64,000 nucleotides of DNA from a bacterium (GCA_030629005.1 DAOVPV010000003.1:1-64000), one strand, 5' to 3'. Shown: positions 8,481 through 17,538, counted from the stretch's first letter. Numbers and translations: made by a program. Notes: generated by a model from the sequence alone, not told the origin.

Positions 8481-11441
8481 TTACTTACCTAAAATATCAG
8501 CACAACGTTTGCAAAGCTTTTCAGAATTATCAGTCTCTTCCCATTGCCAACACCTAGGACATTTGTCCCCTGCGGCATGTTCTACTTTTATATTTACCCA
8601 AGAAAGTTCAGATTCTTCTAAACCATCGTTAGAATCTACAAGCTCTATTTGAGAAACAATAAACCAGTCTTTATAAAATCTATTTATATTTTCACTCTCA
8701 GATAAGTTATCTAATAAGAAACCTATCGATTGCGCTTCTTCACTATTCTTATCTAAATATAATGTAACCTTTGCTTCTAAAGAATGTTTAATTAAATCCT
8801 GTTTACGCTTATCTTCTATTGCCTTCAAAACAGCATCTCGTAAACATTCAAAATTATTCCAAGCACCAGTCATTAAAACGTCATAGGTAATGTTTTCTAT
8901 GGTACCCATAGTCCTAAGTCTCGCTGTAATCGTCGCTTCAAGATTCGTACTTTTAGCCGCTTTTAACTTATCCCAAATATTTACAACCGGGACAAAGTCT
9001 TGCAAGTGAATACTTTCGTTCTTATCTTTTTGATAAAAATCAGAAACCTCTTCTGACAAGAAAGACAATACGGGAGCCATTAGATGCGTAATTGTATTTA
9101 AGATTTGATAAATAATCGTTTGGGCTGATCTGCGCAACACACTATCAGCCTTTTCCGTATACAACCTATCTTTAGATATATCAAGATAAAGAGCACTCAA
9201 GTCTGTTGTACAAAAGCGGTTTAATAAATGAAAAACTTGAGCAAAATTATATTCTTGATAAGAATTTAGAATATTTTCATTAAGCACATACAATTTATTT
9301 AATGCATACTTATCTACAAGCAATAAATCATCATAAGCAACTAAATCTTTTTCAAAATCAAAATCATATAAATTAGAAAGCATAAACCGACATGTGTTTC
9401 TTATTTTTTTGTAAGCCTGCATAACATTTTTTAATGCATCACCAGACACAGCAATATCACTTTGATAATCCACGGAAGCAACAAATAATCTTAAAACATC
9501 TCTGCTGTATTTTTTTATAACTTCATCCGGAGCTATAACGTTGCCCAACGATTTGGACATTTTATGTCCTTTTTCATCAACAGTGAAACCATGAGTTACA
9601 ATTATTTTTGTTTGAGCTTTATTATTTAAAACCATTGAACTCAACAAAGAACTCTGAAACCACCCTCTATGTTGATCAGAACCCTCGAGGTATAAATCAG
9701 CAGGAAATCCTAAATTTTTATTTTGTTGTAATACTGCAAAACTCGAAACTCCAGAATCAAACCAAACATCCAAAATATCGGTTTCTTTTCTAAAATCTTC
9801 TAAGTTATTATTTTTACAAGAGTTACAAATAAAGCTTGCAGACAAAATCTTTAAATCTATAAGTCCTTTAAGAGAAACTTTATCCCAAAACTCTATACCG
9901 TGCTCTTTTACATGTTTTGCAACATTGCTTACCAACTCTAATGTTAAGTGTGCATTACCACATTTTTTACAAATAATAGCAGGTATCGGCACACCCCATG
10001 TACGTTGCCTAGAAATACACCATTCCGTTCGATTAGAAACAAATGAATACAATCTAGTTTTACCCCAATCCGGATAAAATTTTATAGATTCAATTTCTTT
10101 TAATGCATTTTCAACAAGATCCTTTTTTTTCAAATTACAAAACCATTGCTCAGTTGCCCTAAACATTAATCCATTATGACAACGCCAACAATGCGGATAC
10201 GAGTGTGTAATATTAGACTTGTGCAACAAGCGCCCTACTTCTTTTAATTTCTTAAGGACCCAAAATTGTCCTTCGGTTACAAGCATACCTTCGAGTTCTT
10301 TAGGTTCTATTTTATCTGTATATTTACCATCTACAGACAATGGTGAGTAAATCTCTAAATCATTCTTTATACCTAAGACATAGTCCTCTGGACCACAACC
10401 CGGCGCACTATGAACGCAAGCTGTACCTTCATCTAATAAAACAGAATGATCTAAAATTATAGGTACTTGTAAATTTTGAATAAATGGATGATTTGCTTTG
10501 CTATTTGCTAATATAGTAGAATCAAACTCAAGCAAAATATTTTTATCTATTTCGAGCTTTTCACAAAGCTTATCTACAAGTTTACTTGCAACAATAATAG
10601 TTTTGTTCGATTTTATATCTAATAAAGCATATTTTGCATTACTATTAAGAACAACAGCCCTATTTAATGGTAATGTCCAAGGGGTTGTTGTCCAAATTAA
10701 AAAGTTTATTTCGTAATCACTAAATTTAGAAAAAATACTTTCTTTATCCTTTTTATCCAATTCAAATAAAACATATGTAGATGGATCTTTCCTATCTTTA
10801 TATTCAATTTCAGCCGCAGCAAGCACGGTACCACAAGAAGCACACCAAGGGACCGTTTTATTTTTTCTTTCTATGTAACCATCTTTTACAAACTTAGAAA
10901 ACGCAACTAAAATTGAACTTTCATACTCAGAACTCATTGTAATATATGGATTGTCCCAATCCATTAAAATACCTAAATTTTTAAATTCTTCTCTCTGAAT
11001 ATTTATCCACTTATTTACATATTCTCGGCAGTATTTTTTTAAAGCTAACTTTTTATCTTGTAAACTATCTAAGACATCTAATTCTTTTGCTTTTTCTTTT
11101 GCCACTTTTAGCTCGCTAGGCAAGCCGTGACAATCCCAACCTGGAGTTACAGGAACATGAAGACCAGACATACGCTTATACTTGGCAACAATGTCCTTTA
11201 AAACTTTATTAAGAACGTGACCTAAATGAATATTTCCATTCGCATAAGGAGGGCCATCATGCAATATAAACTTTTCTTCACCTTCATTATGCTTGAATGA
11301 AACGGAACTTAAATTTTGATCATCCCATTTTTTTAAAACTTCGGGCTCATTGTTTGCAGCGTTTGCCCGTAGTGAAAAATCTGTTTTGGGTAAATTTAAC
11401 GTACCTTGAAACGGATTTTTATTTTTACTTTGAGTACTCAT
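8481..11441 (-). CDS. ileS: Isoleucyl-tRNA synthetase
   Basis: Charges tRNA-Ile. 986 residues, the bacterial length. The class I HIGH-type motif is HLGH at 72-75 in PPYANGNIHLGH, and KMSKS is near residue 627. A tryptophan-rich editing region lies between them, and the C terminus carries the zinc-binding pair CPRC and CKRC typical of bacterial IleRS. Ribosome site AAGGAA lies upstream of the ATG at 11441. It stands alone on its strand. Confidence 0.97.
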   Translation of the reverse strand: MSTQSKNKNPFQGTLNLPKTDFSLRANAANNEPEVLKKWDDQNLSSVSFKHNEGEEKFILHDGPPYANGNIHLGHVLNKVLKDIVAKYKRMSGLHVPVTPGWDCHGLPSELKVAKEKAKELDVLDSLQDKKLALKKYCREYVNKWINIQREEFKNLGILMDWDNPYITMSSEYESSILVAFSKFVKDGYIERKNKTVPWCASCGTVLAAAEIEYKDRKDPSTYVLFELDKKDKESIFSKFSDYEINFLIWTTTPWTLPLNRAVVLNSNAKYALLDIKSNKTIIVASKLVDKLCEKLEIDKNILLEFDSTILANSKANHPFIQNLQVPIILDHSVLLDEGTACVHSAPGCGPEDYVLGIKNDLEIYSPLSVDGKYTDKIEPKELEGMLVTEGQFWVLKKLKEVGRLLHKSNITHSYPHCWRCHNGLMFRATEQWFCNLKKKDLVENALKEIESIKFYPDWGKTRLYSFVSNRTEWCISRQRTWGVPIPAIICKKCGNAHLTLELVSNVAKHVKEHGIEFWDKVSLKGLIDLKILSASFICNSCKNNNLEDFRKETDILDVWFDSGVSSFAVLQQNKNLGFPADLYLEGSDQHRGWFQSSLLSSMVLNNKAQTKIIVTHGFTVDEKGHKMSKSLGNVIAPDEVIKKYSRDVLRLFVASVDYQSDIAVSGDALKNVMQAYKKIRNTCRFMLSNLYDFDFEKDLVAYDDLLLVDKYALNKLYVLNENILNSYQEYNFAQVFHLLNRFCTTDLSALYLDISKDRLYTEKADSVLRRSAQTIIYQILNTITHLMAPVLSFLSEEVSDFYQKDKNESIHLQDFVPVVNIWDKLKAAKSTNLEATITARLRTMGTIENITYDVLMTGAWNNFECLRDAVLKAIEDKRKQDLIKHSLEAKVTLYLDKNSEEAQSIGFLLDNLSESENINRFYKDWFIVSQIELVDSNDGLEESELSWVNIKVEHAAGDKCPRCWQWEETDNSEKLCKRCADILGK

Positions 11442-11581
11442 TAATTTCCTTAAAATACATAATTAATCTTTACACATTTAATTATATCTAAATAAAAAAA
11501 ATAGTTTAGAGAATTATCTTGTTAAAGAAAAATAATACTGTTCCTGTGCAATATAATGATTTTTTGCATCAATTTACAAAG

Positions 11582-12004
11582 CTAATCTCTATCAACAGGC
11601 TCTAAATGATACCTTAATTTTCTGGTCTCACTTTTTCCGAAATCTTCTTCGAATTCATCCATAATATTTAATAATCTCAAGTATTCGTATTTCTTAGATG
11701 GCTCTCTTGAAGCATAAATATCTCGTAAATTAATTAAATCAGCTTCCGCTATTAAATTTTCTAAATAAAGCCTATTGAACATAATATAAAAACTTTTAGC
11801 TTTTTTCGCGTCCTTAGGAAGAAAGCCATTAATATCAAAATCATTGGGATAATTAAAAACAAATTCATCAGACTCTTTATGAATAGGATGATCAAAAAAC
11901 TTAATGAGTTTATTTTTACAAAAATTAAACTTATCTTTTACAAAATTAAATTTAATTCCAACTAAAAGTAAACCCCCTATATAAAATTTATCTAGAAAAA
12001 GATT
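11582..12004 (-). pseudogene. Open frame without a usable start, 5'-truncated gene
   Basis: The frame is open for 140 codons from just after a stop at 12005-12007 to the stop at 11582. The only ATG (11782) is deep inside and has no ribosome site. Upstream of that ATG the frame still encodes protein-like sequence (for example KFFDHPIHKESDEFVFNYP), so the true gene extended further. Its beginning runs into the 3' end of the J-domain gene, whose last 46 bases are duplicated nearby. I read it as a gene that lost its 5' end by recombination. No family recognised. Confidence 0.5.
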
Positions 12005-12668
12005 CTAGCAAATTCATATGTAACCTTTTAAAATAATCCATAATATCTTCACTTAAATCCTTATGAAATGCCTCCAATTTATTTTCATCGTAAAATTTAT
12101 CATATTTTCCTCTCAAATCAACATTAGATAATGTTTTATAAGCATTCTTTACGAATTTCCACATAGAAGAATCTAAATTTGGATGAACAATCAAACGTCT
12201 ATATCTATTTTTTATTTCTATCTTACTAGCATCCTTTGATAAACCTAAAATTTTATAATAAGAAGGTTGCGCTAGTCGATTTTTTTCCGTCTCAGCAGAA
12301 AACAGTAAGCTTGAATCCACGGATGAATACGGCTTCCAACCTTCGTTCAAAGCTTCGGAGGACGCAGTTAACGGGATTTCACGTAAAGCGCTCGCTTTTA
12401 AGCCGGAGAGCGCTTCATTTTTATTTTTATAATTCCAAAATTTCCACAAAAAGAAATGTTCTAAACATAAAATAGAAAACAAAACTCCATATTTTAATAA
12501 TTTATTTTTTTTATCTTTCTTATATTTTTGAGTCTTTTGCTTTAAGATAATTTTTTCAACTGTAGAATATAATTCCTTATTTGCCGAATCAGGTAAATCA
12601 ATATTTGTATTATTTGAAAAAATATTTAAAAAGTACAAAGAAAAAACTAAAGTTAAAACTTTTTTCAT
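11988..12668 (-). CDS. Membrane-anchored J-domain protein with HPN motif
   Basis: 226 residues: a signal-like N terminus, a membrane helix at about 59-78, a linker, and a C-terminal J domain (about 136-195: YYKILGLSKDASKIEIKNRYRRL). J domains need His-Pro-Asp to stimulate DnaK-type chaperones; here residues 162-164 are His-Pro-Asn. Either the domain is inactive toward DnaK or it works in a changed way. Residues about 86-128 are encoded by conspicuously GC-rich DNA (see the repeat at 12311-12417) and look like an in-frame insertion. The 3' end is duplicated upstream of the gene at 12694-12739. Confidence 0.75.
   Translation of the reverse strand: MKKVLTLVFSLYFLNIFSNNTNIDLPDSANKELYSTVEKIILKQKTQKYKKDKKNKLLKYGVLFSILCLEHFFLWKFWNYKNKNEALSGLKASALREIPLTASSEALNEGWKPYSSVDSSLLFSAETEKNRLAQPSYYKILGLSKDASKIEIKNRYRRLIVHPNLDSSMWKFVKNAYKTLSNVDLRGKYDKFYDENKLEAFHKDLSEDIMDYFKRLHMNLLESFSR
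12311..12417. repeat. GC-rich palindromic insertion inside a gene
   Basis: About 105 bases of GC-rich DNA in an otherwise AT-rich gene. It contains inverted repeats AAGCGCTC (12386-12393) with GAGCGCTT (12408-12415), and a second pairing around CCTTCG/CGGAGG. It keeps the reading frame of the J-domain protein open. The style recalls Rickettsia palindromic elements, though I cannot assign it to that family. Boundaries are approximate. Confidence 0.55.
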
Positions 12669-12693
12669 ATTTTAAAATCCTAATTTATAATTT

Positions 12694-12739
12694 TATATAA
12701 AATTTATCTAGAAAAAGATTCTAGCAAATTTATATGTAA
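12694..12739 (-). repeat. Duplicated 3' end of the J-domain gene
   Basis: Matches 11978-12023 at 45 of 46 positions, covering the last codons (LLESFSR and stop) of the J-domain gene plus its trailer. It stands just upstream of that gene's start. This suggests a tandem paralogue was once present and was deleted down to its tail. Confidence 0.7.
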
Positions 12740-12824
12740 AAAACTCATTTTGAACAAATTTCACAAACACAACAGCCAAAGTCATCGCAGTTGTCAAACA
12801 AACAGAAAACACTGTTTTTACAAC

Positions 12825-13247
12825 TCAAACATCAATCAATTCGAGTCTATCCTGATATCTTCCACCTTTAAACTCTGCATCCATCCAGGCTTTAACTATT
12901 TTTAACGCATCATCTATAGAAACATAATCTGCAGGAAGAATTAAAACATTTGCACCGTCATCACTCTTTGCAACTTTTGCAACAGATTCGTTCCAGCAAA
13001 GCGCGGCATATATTTTAGGATACCTATTCGCAGCAATAGACATTCCTATACCAGAACCACAAATAAGAATCCCATAATCAGCCTGTTTGTTTAAAAGAGA
13101 ATCTACAACCCTTTTTGCATAAATAGGATAATCAGTTCGATCGGCGCCATTTGCACCAGCATCCATCCAGACAAAGTCTTTAAATGATGCTTTTATTTTT
13201 TCCTTTAATTCAATCCCTCTATGATCAGATCCAATAGTAATCTTCAT
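12825..13247 (-). CDS. rpiB: Ribose-5-phosphate isomerase B
   Basis: Interconverts ribose 5-phosphate and ribulose 5-phosphate in the pentose phosphate pathway. About 140 residues, the RpiB/LacAB length. Visible family motifs are GSDHRG near the start, the active-site Cys in LICGSGIGMSIAANR, and a C-terminal GGRYQDR. I start at the second of two adjacent Met codons (13247). The start lies inside the end of the lipoprotein gene upstream, so the two are probably cotranscribed. Confidence 0.93.
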   Translation of the reverse strand: MKITIGSDHRGIELKEKIKASFKDFVWMDAGANGADRTDYPIYAKRVVDSLLNKQADYGILICGSGIGMSIAANRYPKIYAALCWNESVAKVAKSDDGANVLILPADYVSIDDALKIVKAWMDAEFKGGRYQDRLELIDV

Positions 13248-13932
13248 CACTTACAATCTTTCCCTTATTTGTTCTATTATCTTTTTTCTTCGCAATTAAA
13301 TCTTTAGGCTCGTTAAATTTAACATGAGTCTCTTTAGATGCAGAACTCAATACCAAATCAAACGATTCTTTTATATTTATATAATAATTTCCACTTAAAT
13401 CCTTTGCAGGAAATTTAACTTCATAATAACGTTGAAATAGGTTGAATCGAGAACCAAATAAATATTGATATTCAGGCTCGACTTCAATTTCTTTTATACT
13501 TATTGGCTGTACCCTTGTTAAATCATCTAACAATAAATAAAAGGACCAATCTGAATTCTTATCAGTTAAAGATGTTTTCTTTTTATCTCTTATATCTGCA
13601 AGTATATAAAATGTTGTCCAAAATTTATTTTGTTCTAACTCTTTAGATTTTAAATTATTTTTTGTATTTAAGTCATAACCCTTTTTCTCTGAATTAATAT
13701 CAAGATAAGCCATGCGAACCGCGTCAGATAGATACAAAACATCAAAAATAGCTTTTGTCCGAAACTCATCATAAATAGCAACGCGTTTCTTTGTTCCATC
13801 TAAAGCATCTCGATCTTCTGGGTGATTTTTCCCTTGGTGAAACTCCATATTGGACAATTTATAATATTTGATACAACCTGGAAAAATAAATAGAATACCG
13901 AATAAAAAAAATAAATAGTTTTTGTTAAGCAT
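13225..13932 (-). CDS. Predicted lipoprotein, unknown function
   Basis: 235 residues. The N terminus is a lipoprotein signal (MLNKNYLFFLFGILFIFPGC) with the lipidated Cys at position 20, so it should be processed by Lgt, Lsp and Lnt. The rest is soluble and mixed alpha/beta, with a long middle domain and a lysine-rich tail. No family recognised. Ribosome site CAGGAG stands 8 bases before ATG, and a -10-like TATAAT sits within the palindrome at 13956-13969. It overlaps rpiB by 23 bases. Confidence 0.75.
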   Translation of the reverse strand: MLNKNYLFFLFGILFIFPGCIKYYKLSNMEFHQGKNHPEDRDALDGTKKRVAIYDEFRTKAIFDVLYLSDAVRMAYLDINSEKKGYDLNTKNNLKSKELEQNKFWTTFYILADIRDKKKTSLTDKNSDWSFYLLLDDLTRVQPISIKEIEVEPEYQYLFGSRFNLFQRYYEVKFPAKDLSGNYYINIKESFDLVLSSASKETHVKFNEPKDLIAKKKDNRTNKGKIVSDEDYYWI

Positions 13933-13955
13933 TAATTAACTCCTGGTTCTTTTTT

Positions 13956-13969
13956 AACATTATAATGTT
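13956..13969. promoter_or_regulatory. Palindrome AACATTATAATGTT in a divergent promoter region
   Basis: A perfect 14-base palindrome between the lipoprotein gene and the lolC/E-like gene. It contains TATAAT on both strands, so it can act as a -10 for the leftward gene and perhaps as an operator. It resembles the palindromic half of the dispersed motif but lacks the TCGGAAGA leader and has an even centre. Confidence 0.4.
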
Positions 13970-14051
13970 CTATTTTTTGTTTGAATAAAATAAATTATAC
14001 TATATTTTGTAATTTAACTAAAATTTATATAGAAAAAAAAGAAGGAAAAAA

Positions 14052-15320
14052 ATGAATCAATTAAGTTCTTTCATTGCAACAAAATATATAAAATTTAAAA
14101 ACAAGGATAGAAACATATCCTTAATGATGAAAATATGCTTTCTTGGAATTTCTATAGGAACCTTTGCATTAATGTTAACCCTTATAATTATGAATGGTTT
14201 TGAAAAAGTCACTCACGAAAAAATGCAAGGAATAAATGCTCAAGCGATTATTTACTCTCACGGACAACAATTAGACTATAATGCTATAAAAGAGTTTTTA
14301 TTTAAAAATTATCCAAATGATATAAAAGCTATCAGTCCCAGTAGTATGAAACAGTTACTCATCGACAAAAATAAAACTCAATCTGTCTTATTTATGAAAG
14401 GTATTGATCCTATAAACGAAGCTCTAGTTAGCAACACTGAAGAAAAAATATCTCTACCTATAGATGCAAAACTAAAAAATTTAATAACAGATAATTCGGT
14501 TTTAATTGGTGTTAAAACTGCTAAAAATTACAATCTAAAAATTGGTGATCATTTTAATGTTTTAATTCCCAAGGAATCTGGCAGAAATAAAATTGGACTA
14601 AAGAAAAAGTCTGTCGTAGTTGCAGGAATATTTAATATAGGTATGGAAGAATATGATAATAACTTTGCATTTTGCTCTTTAAACTTTTTACAAGATCTAT
14701 TTAAAGAAGATAAAAACTCAGCAGATCAAGTTAATTTAACTTTTAAAGAACCTAAATTAAACTTATTTCAAAAAATATTAAACTTATTTAGTTTTAAAAA
14801 TTATGAGGAAACAATCCTTAATAAATTACAAAAAGCTCTACCGGCACTTACCGTAACCAGCTGGAAAAATCTTTACCCAGCCCTAGTCTCCTCTTTAAAG
14901 CTAGAAAAATATGTAATGTTTTTTATCCTGGCGCTAATAATAATGGTTGCTTGCATGACAATGATATCATTGTTATTTATGTACATTCAACAAAAAAGAC
15001 GTGATGTTGCAATACTAAAATCAATGGGCTTTCCTGCTAAAAACATTAGGTCTATCTTTTTAAGTATTGGAACAAAACTAACTTTTTGGGCAACTGTAAC
15101 CGGTCTTAGCTTAGCCGCTTTTACCGGATATTTATTAGATAAATACCCTTTTATAGAACTGCCGGATGTTTATTATGTTTCGTACTTACCGGCAAAAATG
15201 GATTTAGAGATTTTTATTGTAGTTTTTCTAGCTACGATGTTTTTGGGTTTTTTAGCTACATGGATTCCGGCAAGGGCTACGATGAGGATTAATGTGTCTC
15301 AGGTTTTAAGACAAGAGTAA
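14052..15320 (+). CDS. LolC/LolE-family lipoprotein-release permease
   Basis: 422 residues. One N-terminal membrane helix (about 25-48), a periplasmic domain of about 220 residues, and an FtsX-type C-terminal part with three helices and the coupling sequence RRDVAILKSMGF near residue 320. This is the LolC/LolE layout. With a LolD ATPase it extracts mature lipoproteins from the inner membrane for delivery to the outer membrane. LolD is not in the window. Ribosome site GAAGGA precedes ATG. The last 26 codons are duplicated at 15893-15971. Confidence 0.88.
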   Translation: MNQLSSFIATKYIKFKNKDRNISLMMKICFLGISIGTFALMLTLIIMNGFEKVTHEKMQGINAQAIIYSHGQQLDYNAIKEFLFKNYPNDIKAISPSSMKQLLIDKNKTQSVLFMKGIDPINEALVSNTEEKISLPIDAKLKNLITDNSVLIGVKTAKNYNLKIGDHFNVLIPKESGRNKIGLKKKSVVVAGIFNIGMEEYDNNFAFCSLNFLQDLFKEDKNSADQVNLTFKEPKLNLFQKILNLFSFKNYEETILNKLQKALPALTVTSWKNLYPALVSSLKLEKYVMFFILALIIMVACMTMISLLFMYIQQKRRDVAILKSMGFPAKNIRSIFLSIGTKLTFWATVTGLSLAAFTGYLLDKYPFIELPDVYYVSYLPAKMDLEIFIVVFLATMFLGFLATWIPARATMRINVSQVLRQE

Positions 15321-15333
15321 ATAGATTTTAATG

Positions 15334-15567
15334 TTAAAGTTTCATTAAAAATTGATTGAATGTTTTTATATCAATTTTAATTTCTCTAAGAATTGTTCTG
15401 ATTAATGGTCTACTAATATCTTTCCCTTTGTGATGTGGAATTGTAGTTACTCTTCCATCGCTATGACGGTAAAAAACATGACTTCCTTTTTGTCTCATTT
15501 TTTCAAAGCCTAAAATAAATAGTAATTTTTCTAGCTTTTTTGCTGAAAGCAGGGAAAGTTTAGTCAA
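15334..15567 (-). CDS. hicA: HicA-like mRNA interferase toxin
   Basis: 77 residues from a TTG at 15567, which has GGAG 9 bases upstream; a longer TTG-started reading to 15594 lacks such a site. The dsRNA-binding-like fold of HicA/YcfA is clear: LLSAKKLEKLLFILGF, then KGSHVFYRHSDGR with the catalytic His, and PHHKGKDISRPLIRTILREI. It overlaps the antitoxin gene by 8 bases, giving translational coupling in the order antitoxin then toxin. Likely a type II toxin-antitoxin module at the edge of the variable region. Confidence 0.85.
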   Translation of the reverse strand: MTKLSLLSAKKLEKLLFILGFEKMRQKGSHVFYRHSDGRVTTIPHHKGKDISRPLIRTILREIKIDIKTFNQFLMKL

Positions 15568-15781
15568 CCTTGATCTCCACTTGCTGTAAGCCAATAAATT
15601 CTGGTATAGCTTTTTTTTCTTCTGAGTCCATTTCTTCTAAACATAGAATAATTACTTCCTTGAGATTTCTTTGCAATTCATCAAGTGTACTTGCTTGAGT
15701 GTGTGCTCCAGGTATTGCCGGAACTACTCCGATATATTCTCCAGATTCAAGATCTTTTTCTATATAACTAGTGAATTTCAT
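15560..15781 (-). CDS. hicB: HicB-like antitoxin
   Basis: 73 residues with the HicB N-terminal domain: YIEKDLESGEYIGVVPAIPG followed by AHTQASTLDELQRNLKEVI. It has no obvious C-terminal DNA-binding domain, so this is the short form. It should bind and neutralise the toxin encoded directly downstream. Upstream is about 110 bases without a gene. Confidence 0.85.
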   Translation of the reverse strand: MKFTSYIEKDLESGEYIGVVPAIPGAHTQASTLDELQRNLKEVIILCLEEMDSEEKKAIPEFIGLQQVEIKVD

Positions 15782-15892
15782 AGTATTCCTTTTTATAAAA
15801 TATTAAAGATATTAGTTTAGATAATAAGCATATCAAATTTTTAAAAACTTGCTTGGCAAATTCCTATTACTTCTTGATCAGCTTCATTTAAT

Positions 15893-15971
15893 TTTAGGTT
15901 TTTTAGCTACATGGATTCCAGCAAGGGCTATTATGAGAATTAATGTTTCTCAGGTTTTGAGACAAGAGTAG
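15893..15971 (+). pseudogene. Duplicated 3' end of the lolC/E-like gene
   Basis: Encodes the last 25 or so residues and stop of the permease at 14052-15320 (LGFLATWIPARA..MRINVSQVLRQE), with a few changes. No start or upstream part is present. It marks the left edge of the first A-B-C cassette and is followed by a terminator, as expected if the 3' end and its terminator were copied together. Confidence 0.85.
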
Positions 15972-15979
15972 AAATAGAA

Positions 15980-16008
15980 AAGGCAGGCTAATAAATTTAG
16001 CCCGCCTT
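15980..16008. terminator. Hairpin terminator after the lolC/E fragment
   Basis: AAGGC-A-GGCTAA pairs with TTAGCC-C-GCCTT, one mismatch, followed by TCTTCTTTT. The same hairpin, slightly changed, recurs at 22733-22781 before the second cassette. Confidence 0.75.
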
Positions 16009-16037
16009 CTTCTTTTATAATTAATTAATTTCTAATA

Positions 16038-16652
16038 TTAATCAACCGTTGTAGCATTACCAACCCATGGCAAAGCATTCCACGTTTTCATTATAGCCAC
16101 AACAGAAGTATCAAAATACCCAACCTTTTCATCCCCAAAATCAGGAATCGGAAATTCCATAGGTCCTGTTTGTAAGTCCTTAGGATAAGGCAATTTCCTA
16201 GGAAAAACTATTCGCCAAATAAACATAACTAAATCAGGAAATGGAATTCCTGTAAACTTAGAAATAATAGCTAATATAAGAGCTGCTCGAACCGTTTCAG
16301 GAACGATAACCGTTTTTACTATATCCTTTAAGCCATCTGTTACACCATCAACAATAAAATTATTTAACAAATGACTTTTGAGCATTGCTAGCCATAAAAA
16401 CTTTTTATTTACAGATCCAGCTTCTTGTAATTTCTTTACTTTATCGCTGCTTTCCATAATTTTAGCAATCTGTTCTGCTTTTACCGCAAGTTCTTTTAAA
16501 TCTTTAGTCGATAATGAAGAAAGATCTCGTTCTTCTTGTAAATCAAAAGCACCATCTATCTGCTCAAAATTCTTGTTTGAGTTTAAACCAATAGGAATAC
16601 CAATAAAAAGAACCATTGATAATATAAAATTTATTTTTAAATACTTTAACAT
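16038..16652 (-). CDS. Cassette protein A1, secreted/membrane, unknown
   Basis: 204 residues, paralogue of the protein at 22802-23407. Signal peptide at the start (LKYLKINFILSMVLFIGIPIG), a helical stretch with DLKELAVKAEQIAKI, then conserved blocks NNFIVDGVTDG, a hydrophobic helix with FTGIPFP, and the identical C-terminal ending PWVGNATTVD. The two copies are similar throughout, most strongly at both ends. No known family recognised. It follows gene B1 with a 16-base gap and has a GGAGG ribosome site. Confidence 0.7.
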   Translation of the reverse strand: MLKYLKINFILSMVLFIGIPIGLNSNKNFEQIDGAFDLQEERDLSSLSTKDLKELAVKAEQIAKIMESSDKVKKLQEAGSVNKKFLWLAMLKSHLLNNFIVDGVTDGLKDIVKTVIVPETVRAALILAIISKFTGIPFPDLVMFIWRIVFPRKLPYPKDLQTGPMEFPIPDFGDEKVGYFDTSVVAIMKTWNALPWVGNATTVD

Positions 16653-16668
16653 AATAACCTCCTAGTTA

Positions 16669-17388
16669 TTAAAATAATGAGGATACCCATCTAAAAACTG
16701 AAGGGGTAACTGTAACCACTATGAAAATTCCACCAGAGTATGGCAAAATCATTGGCGCATAATATGAACCTTCAAATTTTATAGCCAATCCAGCTAAAGT
16801 TGTAACACCGCCAGATATAACCATTGCTGGTTTTCTTGCAATTTCTAAGACACGTTTCATTGTAAAAAAAATAGATTTCTTTTCAAAGTCCAAAAGAACG
16901 CTCTCAATTTTCTCTAAAACATCTTCTTCTCTAGCTCTAATATCTAAAGCAATATTTTCTACTTTTCGAATCATCTTATTTAATATTAAATTATCAGAAG
17001 AACTGAAATCTCTAACAAAAGCATCACAATCTCTATAAACAGCAGACAATAATTGTTTAGATAAATCTTTAATATCTTTAGTTTCACCTGCTAAAGCTCT
17101 AGAAGCAATTTCTTCATAACTACTCCTTAATGTATCAAAAAAAATTCCATAAATATCACACCGAGCATATTCTCTTAATTCTTCATCCATATACAAAAAA
17201 TGTGATATTGTGAGAGATAAACTGCGAATGATATTTTTGAAAAAATTAAACGCCTCTTTATTATCAAAAGAACCAACGTTTAAATTCAGCTCCACTTTTT
17301 TATCAGACAAACGCTTCATTGAATAAACATTGAAAACATTTATTGTAAATAAAAATATCATTATATATTTTTTAAAATTCAAGAACAT
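16669..17388 (-). CDS. Cassette protein B1, secreted/membrane, unknown
   Basis: 239 residues, paralogue of the C-terminal two thirds of the protein at 23426-24484. I use the ATG at 17388 because GGAGG lies 5 bases upstream; an ATG four codons earlier overlaps that ribosome site. Signal peptide, then a helical domain of about 120 residues (IIRSLSLTISHFL, DIYGIFFDTLRSSYEEI, DCDAFVRDF), and a hydrophobic C-terminal region with PYSGGIFIVVTVTP that could span the membrane. No family recognised. Confidence 0.7.
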   Translation of the reverse strand: MFLNFKKYIMIFLFTINVFNVYSMKRLSDKKVELNLNVGSFDNKEAFNFFKNIIRSLSLTISHFLYMDEELREYARCDIYGIFFDTLRSSYEEIASRALAGETKDIKDLSKQLLSAVYRDCDAFVRDFSSSDNLILNKMIRKVENIALDIRAREEDVLEKIESVLLDFEKKSIFFTMKRVLEIARKPAMVISGGVTTLAGLAIKFEGSYYAPMILPYSGGIFIVVTVTPSVFRWVSSLF

Positions 17389-17538
17389 ACAAACCTCCAT
17401 TTGTTCTTTAAAACTAAAAATTATCTATACAAAGATTACTTATTATAAAAAGATAATTCAAATGCATTCAATTTGAAATGAAAGAAAACAAGGATAATAT
17501 TACTTTTCTTATAAAGACCTTTATTTTAAGCTTGTTTT

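Noticed and set aside
12745-12831. A 20-30 codon Cys-rich minus-strand frame (CCVCEICSK at its end)
   Set aside because: Striking Cys content, but no ATG or ribosome site and it lies in the debris next to the J-domain gene; too short to support.
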